Below are positions 6,189-6,223 of a stretch of 6,223 bases of DNA, piece after piece (within the stretch, counting starts at the first letter, position 1; each line of letters opens with the position of its first letter). A program made the translations under genes and the position numbers. Location of the stretch: NCBI GenBank assembly GCA_944390185.1, contig CALXPA010000050.1:1-6223 (forward strand), in the 5' to 3' direction. The notes beneath the pieces were generated by a model. That model had not been told where the DNA came from, ran no database searches, and saw only the letters and a list, made by a program, of their open reading frames with translations. This DNA is from an uncultured Alphaproteobacteria bacterium (GTDB taxonomy: Bacteria > Pseudomonadota > Alphaproteobacteria > Rs-D84).

Positions 6189-6223
6189 TGTCATCCCGTG
6201 GCGCGGGGCCCGGCGTTCTTCTT
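6189..6223. repeat. Partial or diverged copy of the palindromic repeat, cut by the window end
   Basis: TGTCATCCCG at 6189-6198 equals the first ten bases of the left arm at position 1. The following bases diverge, keeping only a 4-bp stem (6195-6198 with 6204-6207, loop TGGCG) before GGCCCGGCG. It is in the same orientation as the arm at 1-32. The window ends before any second arm could be seen. The preceding tail, 6138-6188, has no gene and no convincing terminator. Confidence 0.55.

Noticed and set aside
6145..6189. Possible terminator: CACTTGG (6145-6151) against CCCAGTG (6164-6170), followed by T-rich sequence.
   Set aside because: The stem has a mismatch and a 12-base loop, and the T-rich stretch starts 7 or more bases later and is interrupted. 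Too weak to call.

Overview
The window holds one compact three-gene locus, all on the + strand, encoding three large, related, exported, cysteine-rich proteins of unrecognised function. It is bounded by GC-rich palindromic repeat DNA. Each protein has its own Sec-type signal peptide, few basic residues, many Asp/Glu and aromatic residues, and dozens of cysteines, so they are probably disulfide-bonded proteins of the periplasm, cell surface or exterior. The repeat unit (TGTCATCCCG...GGCTTGACC...) resembles dispersed intergenic palindromes I associate with Alphaproteobacteria. The mix of cysteine-rich exported proteins with a Listeria-Bacteroides (InlB B-type) repeat reminds me of uncultured, gut-associated Alphaproteobacteria. 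That assignment is inference from recall and no marker gene is present.

Layout. Positions 1-129 form an inverted-repeat element: two 32-bp arms, each a hairpin, around two smaller hairpins. Positions 123-209 carry further decayed copies of the arm terminus (GGTGACA). Positions 230-354 are an AT-rich leader with a plausible promoter and a strong ribosome binding site. CDS1 (355-2133, 592 aa), CDS2 (2181-3953, 590 aa) and CDS3 (3981-6137, 718 aa) follow with gaps of 47 and 27 bp, consistent with one transcript. The tail (6138-6223) has no gene; a partial copy of the palindromic repeat starts at 6189 and the window ends soon after.

Protein architecture. I see a six-cysteine module of about 150-170 residues, with an invariant C-x5-C-x10-C core, five times: twice in CDS1, twice in CDS2 and once in CDS3. 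All three proteins share a C-terminal domain of about 215-225 residues. CDS1 and CDS2 are full-length paralogues. CDS3 keeps one module and the C-terminal domain, and has a different cysteine-rich N-terminal half containing one InlB B-type repeat. I recognise no enzymatic motif, membrane anchor or sorting signal. The likeliest reading is a set of co-expressed structural, adhesive or ligand-binding exported proteins, a possibly undescribed family that expanded by tandem duplication.
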